Shown here one piece after another: positions 49,587-63,332 of a DNA stretch of 64,000 bases. The position numbers and the translations under genes are program-made. The notes below the pieces were generated by a model. It searched no databases, was not told the origin of the DNA, and saw only the letters and a program-made list of their open reading frames with translations. Origin of the DNA: Diploscapter coronatus (Eukaryota > Nematoda > Chromadorea > Rhabditida > Rhabditidae); contig OZ038422.1 in the NCBI GenBank assembly GCA_964036155.1, positions 29,039,201-29,103,200 on the forward strand, given 5' to 3'. Each line of letters opens with the position of its first letter. Within the stretch, counting starts at the first letter, position 1.

Positions 49587-49785
49587 TAATTACGCGTAAT
49601 TAGCCGATTAGCGATAATTACGCTAATTAACTCTCAATTTATGTTTTTTGCGGAAACATATTTGTCATACACATCGTCTTTGTTTTCAGTTGCCTAAAAT
49701 AAATTCGTGTTTTAATTAGAGTAATTAAGAGTTAATTGCAGTGATTAACTGGTAAGTAACCTGCTAATTATTTTGGCTAATTGGT
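49587..49785. promoter_or_regulatory. Cluster of TAATTA motifs including a 16-bp palindrome
   Basis: Four TAATTA hexamers lie within 45 bp (49587-49632) and more follow to about 49785. The first two form a perfect palindrome TAATTACGCGTAATTA at 49587-49602. TAATTA is the core recognised by many homeodomain proteins. The cluster sits between the two E2F-like sites. Confidence 0.4.
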
Positions 49786-49908
49786 CAATTTTTTTCTTTA
49801 ATTTTTTACCAATTTATTTTCACCAAGTGTCCCACTTATCGCTGCCCTCTGTCTCTTTCTCTTCCTCCTCTTCTCTTCCCCACTATTTTTCGTTCCTTTT
49901 CGAAAGTT

Positions 49909-49917
49909 GGCGCGAAA
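49909..49917. promoter_or_regulatory. E2F-like site, proximal
   Basis: GGCGCGAAA, in context TTGGCGCGAAAG, is the reverse-orientation E2F consensus. It lies about 320 nt upstream of the PCNA start codon. Confidence 0.5.
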
Positions 49918-50234
49918 GCGCTCGACTTTTTACCGCGTCAAAATCTTTTATTTTCACTACTTTCCTGTAAATTTCAGGATTTTCTTAACGAGTTATTCTA
50001 GAAATTTATCAATTTTTCTGGACCAAATTTCTCTTTGAAAAATGCTCAAAATCATGACTCTTCTGAGACTTGTCCTAATTTTTGAATTTTTAGGGTTGTG
50101 ATCTAGAATTTTAGGTTCTAGAATAAATTCCCTTCGAAAGAAATCTTGAAATTCTTGATTTTTGTGGACCTTTCTTGACTAATTTTTGAATTTTCAGGAT
50201 TCTGATCTAATTTTCTGCAAGTTGCTTCGGGAAA

Positions 50235-52605
50235 ATGTTCGAGGCCAAGCTGGAGAACGCCGCTCTGCTCAAGAAGATCGTCGAGTCCATCAAGGTTCGT
50301 CAAAATCCAGAAAATCGAAATTTTAGGAAGATCCTCAAAATTTCTAGAAACAAGTTTCGGATTTCATAATTTGGAAAATTCTTGAAATTCGGTCAAATTG
50401 TTCCAAAACTTGTCTTATTCTTTCCAAGTTTTTAAACATTTCTTGAATACACTTCACAAAATTTAGTGCGGGAAACTCCAAAAATGAATTAAAATGAAAA
50501 ATTTTTTAAATAAAATAAACACGTTCAGGACCTGGTGACGGATGCGCCGTTTGACTGCTCGGAAAACGCGATGTGCCTGCAGGCAATGGACTCGTCTCAC
50601 GTCGCGCTCGTCTCCCTCAAACTTGAGGTTCAAAAAAATTAACCATCTTCAGATTCAAATAGCTCGGATTAGAATTTTTCAAACATACCCCAGCTTGGCA
50701 TAGAAATATTCTCCCATATTACGAAGATAATTTTAACGCTAAATTTAGCCTGGTTTTCTAATTTTTTTCCCCTGAAATGCTTACTTCCAAAAATAAATGA
50801 AGAATTTTCAGGTGGGTCTGTTCGACACGTACCGCTGCGATCGGACGATCAACCTGGGCATCTCGCTGAAGAACATGTCGAACGCGCTGAAATGCGCCAA
50901 CAACGACGACGGCTGCATGATCAAGTACGAGGAGAACGAGGGAGACTCCATCACATTCACCTTCACCGACACCAAGAGGGACAAGACGCAGGTATGAAAA
51001 GACGAGACGGGGAGATGACGACGACAGACGAGTTCGTTGTCGTTATTTGGTGTTAAAAATATAAATATCAATAACACGAGGGGAACAAGACGCGCAAGTT
51101 AGGAAGAGGAAGGAGGAGTAAGTCTAGTTCTGAAATTAAGAAAAAGGCATTCAAGTGCAGAGATCCTGAGAAGACAACACGCGCAACTCGTGGACAATTA
51201 GAAGAAGTTTTACAATGTATTCTCTTTTGAGCAATCGAATTCCCAAGTCTTGTGTTGAAAAGCACCTAATGACTGAAATTTGGACTTTTCTGAGACTTGT
51301 TTTAAAAATCTGAATTTTGCAGGACGTGACTGTGAAGATGATGGACATCGACGGTGAGCATTTGGGCATTCCAGACCAGGTAAAAAATAAACAAATTTCA
51401 GAAGAAAAAACTAGTCTTTTGATGGAACTCTAATTCGAAATTACTGTATTTTCGATTTTATTCAAGTAAAATTCTTTCAGGACTACGCCGTCGTTTGCGA
51501 GATGCCGGCGGCCGAGTTCCAGAAGACCTGCAAGGATCTGGCCATGTTCTCCGACTCGCTCAACATCACGGCCACTAAGGTACAGTAGAAAGAGGGAAAA
51601 TACCAGACGATTTTTCGATACCGCGATCCAAAATTTGGAAAACTATTCCAGACGATTTTGAATACAGTATCTCAGTTAATTTTTTCAGTCGGGCATCGTG
51701 TTCTCGGGCAAGGGCGATTCGGGCGGCATCAACGTCACCTACGCGCCCAACAGCAATGCTGACGATGAGAAGGAGGTTAGGGGAAAAAAAACTTGTTTGG
51801 TATCGAAGTTACCATTTTTGCTATCGTTAAAGTGGCAACTTTGATTACAATATGAAAAAGAAAACACGAAACTACTGTATTACAGTATACCTCGTAGTCA
51901 ATATCTAACTTTGCATTAAAAATTATGAAAGAACAAGGATTGGTTACTGTAATTGGGGTATCTTTGTCAAAAATTAGCATATTTATCAGAATCCTTTATG
52001 AGAAAAATCGTTAAAAGCAAAAAATCTCAAAAGATACAAAATTTTTTAAATTAAGAATTTTTTTAGTCGGTGTCGCTGGAGGTGAACGAGCCGGTGAACG
52101 TGAACTTCTCGATCAAGTACATGAACAGCTTCACGAAGGCCACCACTCTGTCGTCGCGCGTCCGTATCTCGCTCTCCAACGACGTGCCCATCGTCATCGA
52201 GTAAGACAATGGAGGGGATCACTATAACTTGGGAAAATTCGAAGATAATTCCTTCAAAAACCGTATTATATGTCAGTGCTTTGAAGAGAAATGAACATTT
52301 TCGTTGAAACAAGTTTCAACACTGAGGATGAAAACACCTAGTTTCAATATTGCACAATTTCCTAGAGTTATTTACTTCGAAAGAAAACGCTCTCTCAAAT
52401 ATTCTCGACTTGTTTCATGCAAGTAATTTATAAAAATTAGAACAAATTGCACTCATTAACGTATCGTCGACACTATATAATTTATCTAAATAAAACGGGA
52501 CAAATTTGCAAAATGTTCGAGAGTTTCAGGTACCCGATCGAGGAGGCCGGCTACCTGCGCTTCTACTTGGCGCCCAAGATCGACGACGAGGACAACATGG
52601 AGTAA
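50235..52605 (+). CDS. pcn-1: Proliferating cell nuclear antigen (sliding clamp)
   Basis: The homotrimeric DNA clamp that tethers replicative polymerases and repair enzymes. The exons join to 263 residues, a normal length for the family. Recognisable parts in order: [40 protein letters not shown] with [30 protein letters not shown], the inter-domain connector region [39 protein letters not shown], and the C-terminal [10 protein letters not shown] that helps bind PIP-box partners. All splice junctions are phase consistent and the stop is TAA at 52603-52605. Two E2F-like sites upstream fit cell-cycle control. Nothing is truncated. The symbol follows the C. elegans orthologue. Confidence 0.97.
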
Positions 52606-55260
52606 AAATTGAAAGGACGGAAGACAGAAAACATGCTCCCCTCCCTCGAAGATTTTCCCCCTAAAAATTCGACTTCTTGAAAAATTTATTCAACTTTCTT
52701 TTTTCAATACTGTTTGAGTGGAAAAGAGGGTAAAGTTTTCAAGAAGCCTCCAGATTCACCTCACCTCCGATTTTCTCATTTGAAACTCATCTTTTTCTCA
52801 TGTAAAGTTCATCCACTTTCCCTTCTCTATCATTCCCATTACTTGTAGAGTGGTTGATTTTCGAAATTCCTTATTTTCCCACTCATCTATCATTTTTCCG
52901 TGATTTTTTAAAATCTTTTTTGATTGTAGCCCATTAACTTGCTTTTTGATTCCATTTTATTATCTCTAAAAATTCTTTGAATACTGAGTAAATTACATGG
53001 ACTTTTCTTCCGATTATCTTGAACGCGTACCCATTTTTCTAAATTTTGCCTCACTTTCTCGATTACAGTAACTCATATTCACCCTCTTCTCGAGTATTTT
53101 TGAACCAGCTGATGCTTTCCCTTTAATTTTGACTATTTCCTTTGATTTCTTCTTGATTTGATTCTCATCGATATGATTTTGTCCGTTTTATCTGGCTTCT
53201 ATATGATGACTAAAAATGCGGGAAAAATGTTTCAATTTTCGTAAAATTCACATACGTTTTTAAGCATGCAAAATACCTATTTCAGTAGTTATAGATTTCT
53301 TGAATACATTTTCGTGATTTTCAGAAGATCCGATCAAAAATCTGGGTGTTAGGCTTAATGTAGCTGCTAGATGATGAATTATGGTATCTCTCAGCCTTGA
53401 CGAAGCGACGACGCATTCAGGCTTCAGAGTTTCGAGGTCGGTTTAGAAAATGACAAAATGGACTGAATCCAAAATTGTATCGAAAATGATAGAGATTCTC
53501 AAACTGTTGGGAGATTTTGCTCAAGGACTAATAGGTTTGTCTCGGATCTATGAAATTCCAAAACTTCAAATATTTAATTTGAAGCATTGTGCTTTTCGAA
53601 AGCTCTTGGTATCCCTAATTGCCTCTAATAGATCTAGGGGTTTTTTTAAGTCCGATATTTTTGTTTCTAGTGGGGTAATTTTTATTTCGTATGCATTTTT
53701 GCTGATTTCCAGTGTAGAGTTTGAGATTTCATTTCAACTTTGCTCCTAGGTAAAATTCGGAGTAAGTTCATTTTGCTTTGTGAAAAATACTATGAGCATT
53801 TGCTCTATTCAAAATCTTTACTATTTCTCCTTTATTCTCTCTAAAGAACCCTTTCTATTTTCTTCTTTAGTTCTTTTTCCCTCTATAAGACCAAGACTAT
53901 TTCTCTTTCTTGATGACTTTTTCTCCTTTCCTTATAAAGCACATCCGAAAACCTATTTGAAGCCATCGCGCGCGGGGGGATTTTTGAATGGCAGAAAAGG
54001 TTTTTCGTGTTTTGAAGAGACCACGTAAATTCGGAAATAGTTTGTGAAATTGGGAGAGAAAAGGGTTGAAAATTCGGAATAGTATGCGAAATTTGGAAAG
54101 CGCAGAGAAAAGAACAGATTAGAAATAGAGAATTTTGAATAGTGCAGAGAAAAAGAACCGGAAAAATGAGCAATTTTGGAGGCGCGCGACGCTTCTGAAT
54201 GAATGAGAGGCGTTTACTCGATAAAGGTGGCCGAAGAGGCGAGAAGTTTGAAGAACTTCTTGAATTCTTTAGATTTTGGCAATCTTTTCCAAAATTCGAA
54301 ATTAAAAAAAAAATTTGAAGCTTAAAACATTTTTGAATTTTTGCATCTTATCTTCATAAAATACGATTTATTGAAAAAGCTAGGAAATAGACTACTCCTG
54401 ATGTGACCCCGATAATTTTCAAACCTAGCGTGTGTTCGCAAGATTTTTGCCAAAAATCACCAAGGGGAGGGTCGGGAATGAATTTGTAACTTCTGACATG
54501 CAAAAAAAGCGAGAAAAATGCAGATCCTTTGCGACTTTTTACGTGCTCTCGTTGTTTTCTCGCACTTCGTTCAAAAAATGCCGGGGATTTCGAACAGCTG
54601 TTTCATTCTCCCCATGTCTTCAGCTCTCAATCCGTAACCATCCTCGTTTTCTCTGCTGTCTCTTAGATTGTGGTCCTATCTCCACTCGTACCTTCAAACT
54701 TACACATTTGCTAGGGGCAAATTTTCTCTCTTGATCTCTTTTCGTCTGGCGAAATCCTCTATCTCTTCGAGTTTCTTCATGTGCTTTCCCCGATAACAAT
54801 CGAAACGTGAATATCAATTTGCAGCTTCGAAATTATCTTGTGTTTTCGTTTATTACTAGATTTTTATTATAGGTTTTCAAAAATTGCTGATCTGAATGAT
54901 TTACCTTTTCATTTATTAGAACTAGACTTCACTAGACTTCATAGGATCGTTCTAAATTACTATTCAATTTCTGAACTTTCTTTGCTTCCTATTTCTTCCG
55001 TGGTTTTACACGACCTTCTTCGTAATTATCTCGTCGTATACAAATCATCATAACATAATAAGTGTGCGGCGATTTTTCAGAAATTCGCTAAAACTGGATT
55101 AAAACTAATTGATGACCATTTCGAAGTACGTCTGACGGGCCGATAAAATACCACAGGAAAGGAAGAGATCCGAAGAAGGAAAGCCGGAAGAAAATAGGCC
55201 GGGAAAAGAATCAGACAAATTTGGGCCTAAGCCCGAGAGACTACCACTCGGTTACCAAGG
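52606..55260. other. 2.6 kb spacer between PCNA and the GDNF-receptor-like gene
   Basis: No supported exon. Mostly T-rich on the + strand with a brief GC-rich patch near 53967-53982 (CGCGCGCGGGGGG) and another at 54180-54190. Open frames here lack splice-consistent partners. Confidence 0.5.
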
Positions 55261-58200
55261 ATGGGAACTATAGAACCGTTTACCAAATGGATAGTCGCTT
55301 CAATTTTTGTAATTCTCTGGGTAGCAACAGGTGAGTACTTTTCATGAAAATTTTTGACTAGTAGAATTTTCCCAGTACTTTTCTAAAAGAATATCGAATT
55401 CGAGTACTTTTCTAGGAGTTTCATCTTTCAACGGTTGCCTTCATTTGAGATCAACCTGCCTCAGGGACTACGAGTGTCGATCTCTATTAGACGAGTTCAA
55501 GCATCAATGCGGGTATTCTACGAATTGTAAGATTTTCCTATTTTCAGAAATTTTTGAGTGCTTTTTTTTCAAAGTATAGGATGCTACAGGTACCGAAAAT
55601 TGTACCTAAATCTTATCTGTATCCGACAAAATTTGTCATACCTGTAAAATTCCTTACCTGTTGGAATCCTTGTATAAAATGTAGAAAAAATTTTAAGAGA
55701 AAATTGTTCGAAAATAAAAGTTGCAGATTGCCAAGGCTCTTCGCCCTCGGATTGTGTATTCCTGTTACGACAAATCCGGAAATTTCTCCAGTACGAAACG
55801 TGTATTTGCTACGAAGCTTTAGGTATTCTTCTCGAAATCTTACTTATTCCGAAATGTTTCAGGTTCGCTAGAAGAATGTGACGTTTTTCGGCAACTTATT
55901 TGGAATCACCCCTGTGAAAGACGATTGCTAGACTACGGTGTGGAGCAAAATATCGAACAGTTAGTCTCTGTCTTGGATTTACCAGAAGACTGAAAATTTC
56001 AGCCAAATTCAAGAAAGTCACGAGATCTCTTTGAAACGGACGACCAGAACGCCAATGGCGATAAAAGTCGAACAATTGAAGACGCAGCTTTCTGGAGGTT
56101 TCTCGATTTTTAAAACATTTATTTTCTGGAAGTCTCCTTTAGAATTGAGCACCAGAGAAGTAATACTTCACGAATCGTGCGATGAGGCGCTAAATAAGGT
56201 AACTTTTAAAGTTTCTATTTCTATTGCGTCTGTTGATTTTAAATCACCCATCCTGAATTTCTTATTTTATGAAGTTTCTTGAAACTTACATTTTTTTCGT
56301 ATTTCCACAGAAAATTTTAGGTCTGTCTTCGTCACGTTTCCTGCAGTCAACTCTGGAAACTATTCCGATCAAATTGCGACGTGGATCATGACAATAATTG
56401 TCGTATGTCTGATAGGTAATTAGTTCCTTAACTACCCTAATTACTCGACCTACTTGCCTAAATAGGGAGATTTGTTGGCAATCGTTCGAAGGTTTGATCT
56501 GGACCGGTCTGGGAAATTGCAAGTGCCCTACGAATAGTTCGGATTGCCACTGGATTCGACTTCACACTAATTATAACAAGTGCATCTGTAAGTTAATTAG
56601 GACAATTATCCCGGGTTAATTACCTCGATTTTTCAGATGAAATCACGAAATCCGGCCAATTCCCCGCTTTAAGTTCGGTTCCCTACAGCAATTTCCATGT
56701 GAATCCAACTCAACTGTACCAGGAATATCAAAGACGATACGAGCAGAATATTCATGTAAGAATTTTTTCAGTAAAACTTTGACATGTTTCAGAAGATAGG
56801 TAAACTTAATGCAATACGCCTTTTAATTTCATTTGCACTCAAGCATTTTCCAAGATATTACGGATTCAGAATATCCAACGTCAAACGGCCGCGATGACAA
56901 CGACGACACGGGCTCCTCATCAGATGACGTCGCCTACAGTAACCCCTCAAAATATTCGACGCGAGTCTTCTGAAGTCACGACACCAACAACGTCAAAAAC
57001 ACCAGAAGTCGCGTCTTCATCACCTCAACTTGCCGTTTCTATGGCTTCAAGGGGTAAGTTGACTTTTTTCCGGTTTTACTCTTTCTGAAGTTTCAGGCCA
57101 AAGAGAGCAGAAGAAGGATGGCCAACAGAGTTATTCAAAGGATGATCCGAGATCTCGAGACTATTATAATTATCATACAACACCGATTCCGAACTTTAAC
57201 AATTTTCAAAATTCTAGTCGAAAGGTAAGCTATTTTGAAGTTCACTTAATTTTCAATTTTCTAAATTCTAGCCAATTCCATCTTGGAGCAAGCATTCGAC
57301 GCGAAGTCCGCCTACGCATTACGAGGCTTACGACGAAAGAGGGTAATATTATAATTTTATGAAAAATCTAGTTTTGGCAACTTTAGAAATCGAATTTGGA
57401 CGACAGAATCGACGGTCAGTGGTTTTGGAATTTATTTTTTCATGCTTCGGAAACATTTCAAATTTTCAGAAGTCTTCATTCGTTTTGAATGTGCGGGCAA
57501 ATTCAATGGAACGACAAAACTATGACGGACCGAAACAAGACTCGGAAAAATCGCTGAAGAGGACGAGTTTCTCAGCGAGTAAGTTAATTTTTAGACCTTA
57601 GAATAATATCGTTTGTCTTCACAAACCTAAAATTTTTATAAGAACTAGTAAATTTAAAATCAGCAATAACCTAAAGTGCCTTTTGAATTTCACGCCTAAA
57701 ATTCTCGCATTGTTTTATTCTTTGTCTTTCGAGTTCAATGATTTCGCTCATATTCTGCCTCTCTGCGTCCTCTCCTCGCTCCTCCCACTCCCTATTCTCT
57801 AGCTTTGCTAGAGGCAACGAAGCCACTTATAAGGTCCTCCCTAGGTTGGAGCAATTTTCGAGCCTATTCAAAGAGGATATTCTCAGGTTTTTTTGTTGTT
57901 GTTGAAATTCCTAGATTTTTTCGGGCTATCGGTCAAATTTCGCCCGGAAAGGAAATTTTAAATTTATGCGACTACTGATTTCTATGCTATTAGGTCTAAT
58001 TGCTAGTGTAAAGTCTGATACTGAAAATCGTAAGTTTAGTAAAGTTAAGTAAAAATCGGCGTTTCTAAATACCACTTGACCTTCTTAAAATTTTGGAGCC
58101 TAATTTATAGCCAGACTCCATGTGTTTGTATGGAGAGTTAGATAAAATGACTAAAGGCTTGTAAATCTTCTGAAACAACCTAGAATTTTGAGTTAAAAAA

Positions 58201-61200
58201 AAAAACTCGATCCCAGGATCTTCCTGCCAGGACGCGATAGCGCGATGTGAGGCTGCAGACGAGTGTCGGTGGCAACTTTCCGAGCTTTCGGTTCGATGTG
58301 GGGAAAATTCCTGCAGAAGAGAGGACTGTCAGTCGGTAAGTTCTAGAACTTTTCGACTAGAGCTATTTTTCGACATCTTTCTGGATTTTACTTTTCTAAA
58401 CTATATTTTCCTGGGTTAGAACTTTTTCGTACCTAATTTTTTCATCTATAATTTCAGGCCCTTCAAAGATTCTCCGTCTACGTGCCATTTTCTCTCGTAG
58501 AATCGATCATGTTTTGCCACTGCGCGGCTAACGATTTTGAATGCATTAGGATGCAGGTAACTTCATGACATTGCTGTTTTAAAAGTTCGATATGAGATTT
58601 GCAATGCTCTAATGATTATTTCAACAATGTGCTAACATTTTCTGTTACATATTTTCAAATAAAAAATCAATATGCAGCTGATTTTTACAAACCAAAAAAG
58701 TTCCTGAATGAATCAACCTGGATATTTTGCGTCATCAAATTAGGCTTCCTCACTCAGACTTTCAAAGGGGAGAATATTTTCTTTCTTCACCAATTTCGCG
58801 CTTCACCGCTAATTACCAATTATGGTTGACAAATTGGGGGAAATGAGAATTTTTGCCCGGAAAAACCACGGGCAAAACGAAAGATGAATATTTTGCTCGA
58901 GTAAAACTCCAAAATAAGACTTGAAAGTTTATGGACAGAAAACTGGGAAGATTAAAAATTTATACGACCGCAAATAAAATCCACATCATTTGAGTGGAAT
59001 ACCAAGAAATTAACAAACTTTTGAATAGTATTAAATTTTCAAGGTTTGGAAAATAATACGTTTCAAGATATTTTGGTCTTTGTTTATGCTCTTTTTGTAA
59101 CGCTTCGGACAAATCAAACTAGCTTTGCGAGCATGAATTATTGTTCATATTTTTTTTACAATTTTCATACTCTCGTAAAAGAATAATGAAGTGTTTATAA
59201 TTATTTTGGAAAGGTTAAGTTTCTGCTGTTTTTGCTTTGATAATCAAAATCACTTCAAATCAGACTAATTTTCTGAAACACCTCTTACTTTTATGATTTG
59301 GCTGAAACCTATTTGATCCATTGTTGAAGTCATGCTTTCTCCCAACGTAGCTCTAGTTTGTTATGCGCATAGCCAATGCGTTTGTGTTGCTTCTTTCACA
59401 CCTGGAGGTACAGGAGGAAGCCCCATAAATGCTTCTTCTGGAAAATTTTTTAACAAGCTAATAAAATGAAACAAAATTCACCCGAACACGTAAAATTTAT
59501 CAAAATAGCCTAAAATTGCTGCAAAATCATATCTTAATCAAGTTAATGAGTTCAGGACCTACTGTATCCAAAGTGCCTCTACAATACGGCTACGATCCCG
59601 AATTCCTGCTCGAATTTGATGGAGAAATGCGAGCTGGATCAACGGTGCAGGTAATTTTGATTTTTTTTTAAAGTGAAATGCGATTTTCTTGGGAAATTCA
59701 AGGCATCTTCGCCATTCTCTATCCGTGCACTGCCCGGTTTCGAATAACCAATGCTCTACTAAATCGTTGGACGCTTGTAGAAGAACAATTTTATCGGCAA
59801 GGTAATTAAAATTTTTTTTTACATTTGTGATTTTACATTCATGTTCAAAGATAGTAGTTGTCACTTTCGCTGTCTCATACATGAAATTTTCTGAACTTAT
59901 CTAGTTTTCATTGGTTCTTCAGTCACGTTCAGCAAATTATAAAAGTAATCAGTGCTTGATGGATGGAAATTTCTTGAAACTCACCTATTTTCCCCAATTT
60001 CACGATTCAGAGCCTCCCTTCTGGAACAGCCCTGCTTCTGTCCTTTGTACGATATGGAGTGCCTTTCGCATCAGAAGCATATGATTCCGAATAACCCTTG
60101 TATCGGTAAGTTTGGCAAAATTCGAGAAGATGGAAATTTGACGTTCCAGAAAACGCGATGATGGAATATTCCCGTTTTATGGGTTACAATAAATTCACTT
60201 CTTCGAGCTTTGAAACGAATCGAATTAGTGATACGACGAAAATTCATACGGTATTTTTACTTTTCCTTTATTTTACGATTCCTATATTTGTCATAAGTTG
60301 ATCCTCATCAGCTATACATATTTGTTATCGTTTTCCTAACTCTTAACTTCGACTACTCTAACTACTATGACAGATGAATAAAACATGATTTTACCTATTC
60401 TGTTTTCAGGGTACCGGAAAATCTGCCAGTAAAACCTTCAACAACCAGAAAGAATCTATGAAGAAGGAGGACCGTTTCAAAACCTCTGGACTTGAAAACG
60501 AATTGGAAACGAATAAGGTCAACGTCGGTCAGTCTTCGAGTTTGAAACCGACGAATAAACCCAGAAAGAAGCATGATGGAGAGAAGAGGAAGAAGGTGAA
60601 ACCCTCGAATGGTTACGGTATTAAGAAGGAGGGAATTACAGTACACCACAACGACAACGACAACAACATCGACAACGGAAGAACCGGAAATTCAGGAGCA
60701 GTCCTTTGGAGATGACGACGAATGGAGTTCCGAAGATAGTACGACGACTTTGGAAGTCGTCACAACGACATCTAGACCTCTAAGGTATACTGTAATCAGG
60801 AATTTAAGTTGGATTTCACTGAAAGTTTAAAGTTTTTGAGAGAAATATCGATGGTAGAAAAACTAAACTTAAAAAATGAATTTGAATTGAATGATTGGAT
60901 TCAGTAATATTCGCTCCTACAAAAAGAAGACGACCACAACGGCTTCAACCTCGACATCATCAACGTCATCCACTTCTACCGTAATTCAGACTACCGTATC
61001 CCTCGAAATGATGGAGAAGGAGATGCTTCAACAGGAAGACAATGAAGGAAAGGCGAAAGATAAGAGTGAGGAGTGGAACGATCCAAGCAAGGAAGATAAT
61101 AAAGAAATGGAGACTGAGGAGGAAACGATATTGAAGACGGAGACGGGAACTCTGAATCAGGGCGATATCACGATGAAGAAGAATGAGTAAGAACTTGGAA

Positions 61201-63332
61201 AAATCGAAGTTTTTGAAGGATGATATTCCAGGAGCAAAAAATCGACGAAGTTTCGAACCACCAAAGAACCACCGATAGAAACGGAGGCCCCACCGCCCTG
61301 GGAATCAACCACGGCCCCAGTACCTACGACTACGACAATTTTTGTGACGCACACTCCTCCTCCGCCAGGTAGAGTTTCCTTCTTCCTTTAGCATCTCTAG
61401 CCCAGTGAATATTAGAAAAATGAAGCTAACTTTGATGAATTTTGAAATTTATTCATGAAAACTTCAACCTATTTGTTTTTATTTTACGAGGATTTTAATG
61501 CAATATTAGCAATAACAGTCGTTTTCCTTCTCCTGACTGAACACTTTGAAACATATTCTAAATTGTCTTATTTCAGAAGGTTGCACGACCAAGGATGCTA
61601 TTGGGAGATACGTCTTCGCTCACGTTGGATCTGTCATTCGAGTAAGAAGGCTAATGTTTTTCTAGAAGTTCCTAAAAATTCTAGAGCACATTTTTGAAAA
61701 TTGTATAATTTCTCAGAAGTATCTGGATTGGTCGAGTCGTTGCTCGTCTTGGTGCGAGTGTGCCGCGGAAGACGAGCTTGTTTGTGACACTCTTGGATGT
61801 CACGATGAGGGAAATTGTCAGGCGCCGCTTACCGCTATCGGTAGGGCTCTAGAATATTCTAAAAATTGTCTAATTTTTCCATAACTTTAAAAAAAAAATT
61901 GTATGAATAAAGACTTAGATTCTTTAGACAACGTAACCTCACTAGAGATAGGTAAGCTAAAAAAAACGACTTTAGTTCCTACTGGGTTGGTTAACCTAAG
62001 CTTTTTTTTTTCTTTAAAATTTATACTAGCTTCTAGAATAGGAAGATTATTAATTGGCTTTGAAAAGTTATGCGATTTTTCGAGGATTAGAATTTTCAGA
62101 GTACGGCGAAAGGATTTACCTGGAAAATAGAGGGGCGTGTTTTTGCGAGTCGGGAAAATTCATCTGCGACCTACCAGAGGAAATGCCCGAGGCATATCCA
62201 GGTAGTGTTGAAATTCGATGTTTTCAATAGAAAAATTGGCTGTTTCGTAACTGAACAACAAAATGCCGAAGTTATTTTGCTAAAGTGCTTTTCTGGAACG
62301 TAAATTTTCAAAAATTTTGTTGTTGTTGTTGTTGTTTTTTAATTAAATATTGTTGAAATCGATGAATCAAAGCCGATTTTGATAATCAGTTTTCAATTAT
62401 ATTTGAAACATTTCTGAATTTTAAAATATAAACTCGATATCAGTAAATAAAATTACAAATACTCAAGGTTTATTTTGAAACCTATCTCAAAAATGTATCC
62501 TTAGGCCTCTACCTCTCAGTGGGATATTCGACGAAGGACGTCGAGTTGCTACGCAAAGAGGTGCCTCAGGAGATTCTCGACAAAGCGGGATTCGTGTCTT
62601 CGGATGCCTCAAGGGATATCGCTAGCAGGCTTCAGATCGAGTTCGAAAGGCTTTTACCTAAAGTTCGTTTTGAAAAAACCTTATTTACTTACTATTTCTT
62701 AATTTTTTCCAGAACAAAAATGCTCCCGAAATTTTTTTCTTGATGTTCCAGAAAATTTCAATGCAAAGTTGTCTGATAATTTTTGAATGGAAACTGTTCT
62801 AGAGCATCATAAATTTTGTATTTTTTACTCTGAGGCCTTCCAGAAACTCCAATGTCGAATCGTGATGATGCCTGAAATGTCAGAGGCCGGAGCGGCGTTT
62901 TATCGAGTCGAGTGGTACGGTAAAAACGAGGCACTAAATCACACGAGGGTGCAATGGCATCATGGGGATGCGGAGAAGGTCGGTTCTAGAGTTTTCTAGA
63001 TGATACATTTTTCGATTTTTCCTCGACTTACCTTTATTCTTATTTTTGATTTTTTTTCTAATTTTGATGTCTTTTCAGGAATGCTCCCCCTACGTAAAAC
63101 GGTTAGCGGATATTTTCGCTTTATCTGAAAGTCCGCGCTTTCAACTGGTTCTTTCGATGATTAGACAAGTTAAGGTACGGTATTTTTCGCTTCATTTTTA
63201 CCTATTCTTTAAAAACTTCAGGTACTAGACTATTTGGATGGTATTCCGGAGTCTTCTAGTCAAGATATTTTGAAGACCAGCCAATTGTTATGGATCATTA
63301 TCAGTTTTGTGATAGTTAATCGGATTTTCTAG
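55261..63332 (+). CDS. GPI-anchored GDNF-receptor-alpha/GAS1-like protein
   Basis: A large cell-surface protein of roughly 1,000 residues from more than 20 exons. The start MGTIEPFTKWIVASIFVILW is a signal peptide. At least four GDNF/GAS1 Cys domains can be read: CLHLRSTCLRDYECRSLLDE with CICYEALGSLEECDVF; SCDEALNKVCLRHVSCSQLW; SCQDAIARCEAADECRWQLS with CHCAANDFECIRMQ; and SCSNLMEKCELDQRCRHLRH with CFCPLYDMECLSHQK. A fifth Cys-rich module is at 61580-62200 (SWCECAAEDELVCDTLGC, ACFCESGKFICDLPEE). Between them lie Thr/Ser-rich, probably O-glycosylated linkers (56895-57050, 60640-61350). The last exon ends in a hydrophobic run (QLLWIIISFVIVNRIF) with no cytosolic tail, typical of a GPI signal. 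GFR-alpha proteins bind GDNF-type ligands with RET, and GAS1 binds Hedgehog; the ligand here is unknown. Confidence 0.85.

Larger units (their letters stand above)
48481..50234. promoter_or_regulatory. Upstream region of PCNA with E2F-like and TAATTA sites
   Basis: No gene found between the GYF stop and PCNA. It contains a 15-bp hairpin (49112-49146), two E2F-like sites (49511-49522 and 49909-49917), and a cluster of TAATTA motifs (49587-49785). The + strand is T-rich. TTTTCAG ending near 50197 may be the trans-splice acceptor for PCNA. Confidence 0.45.
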
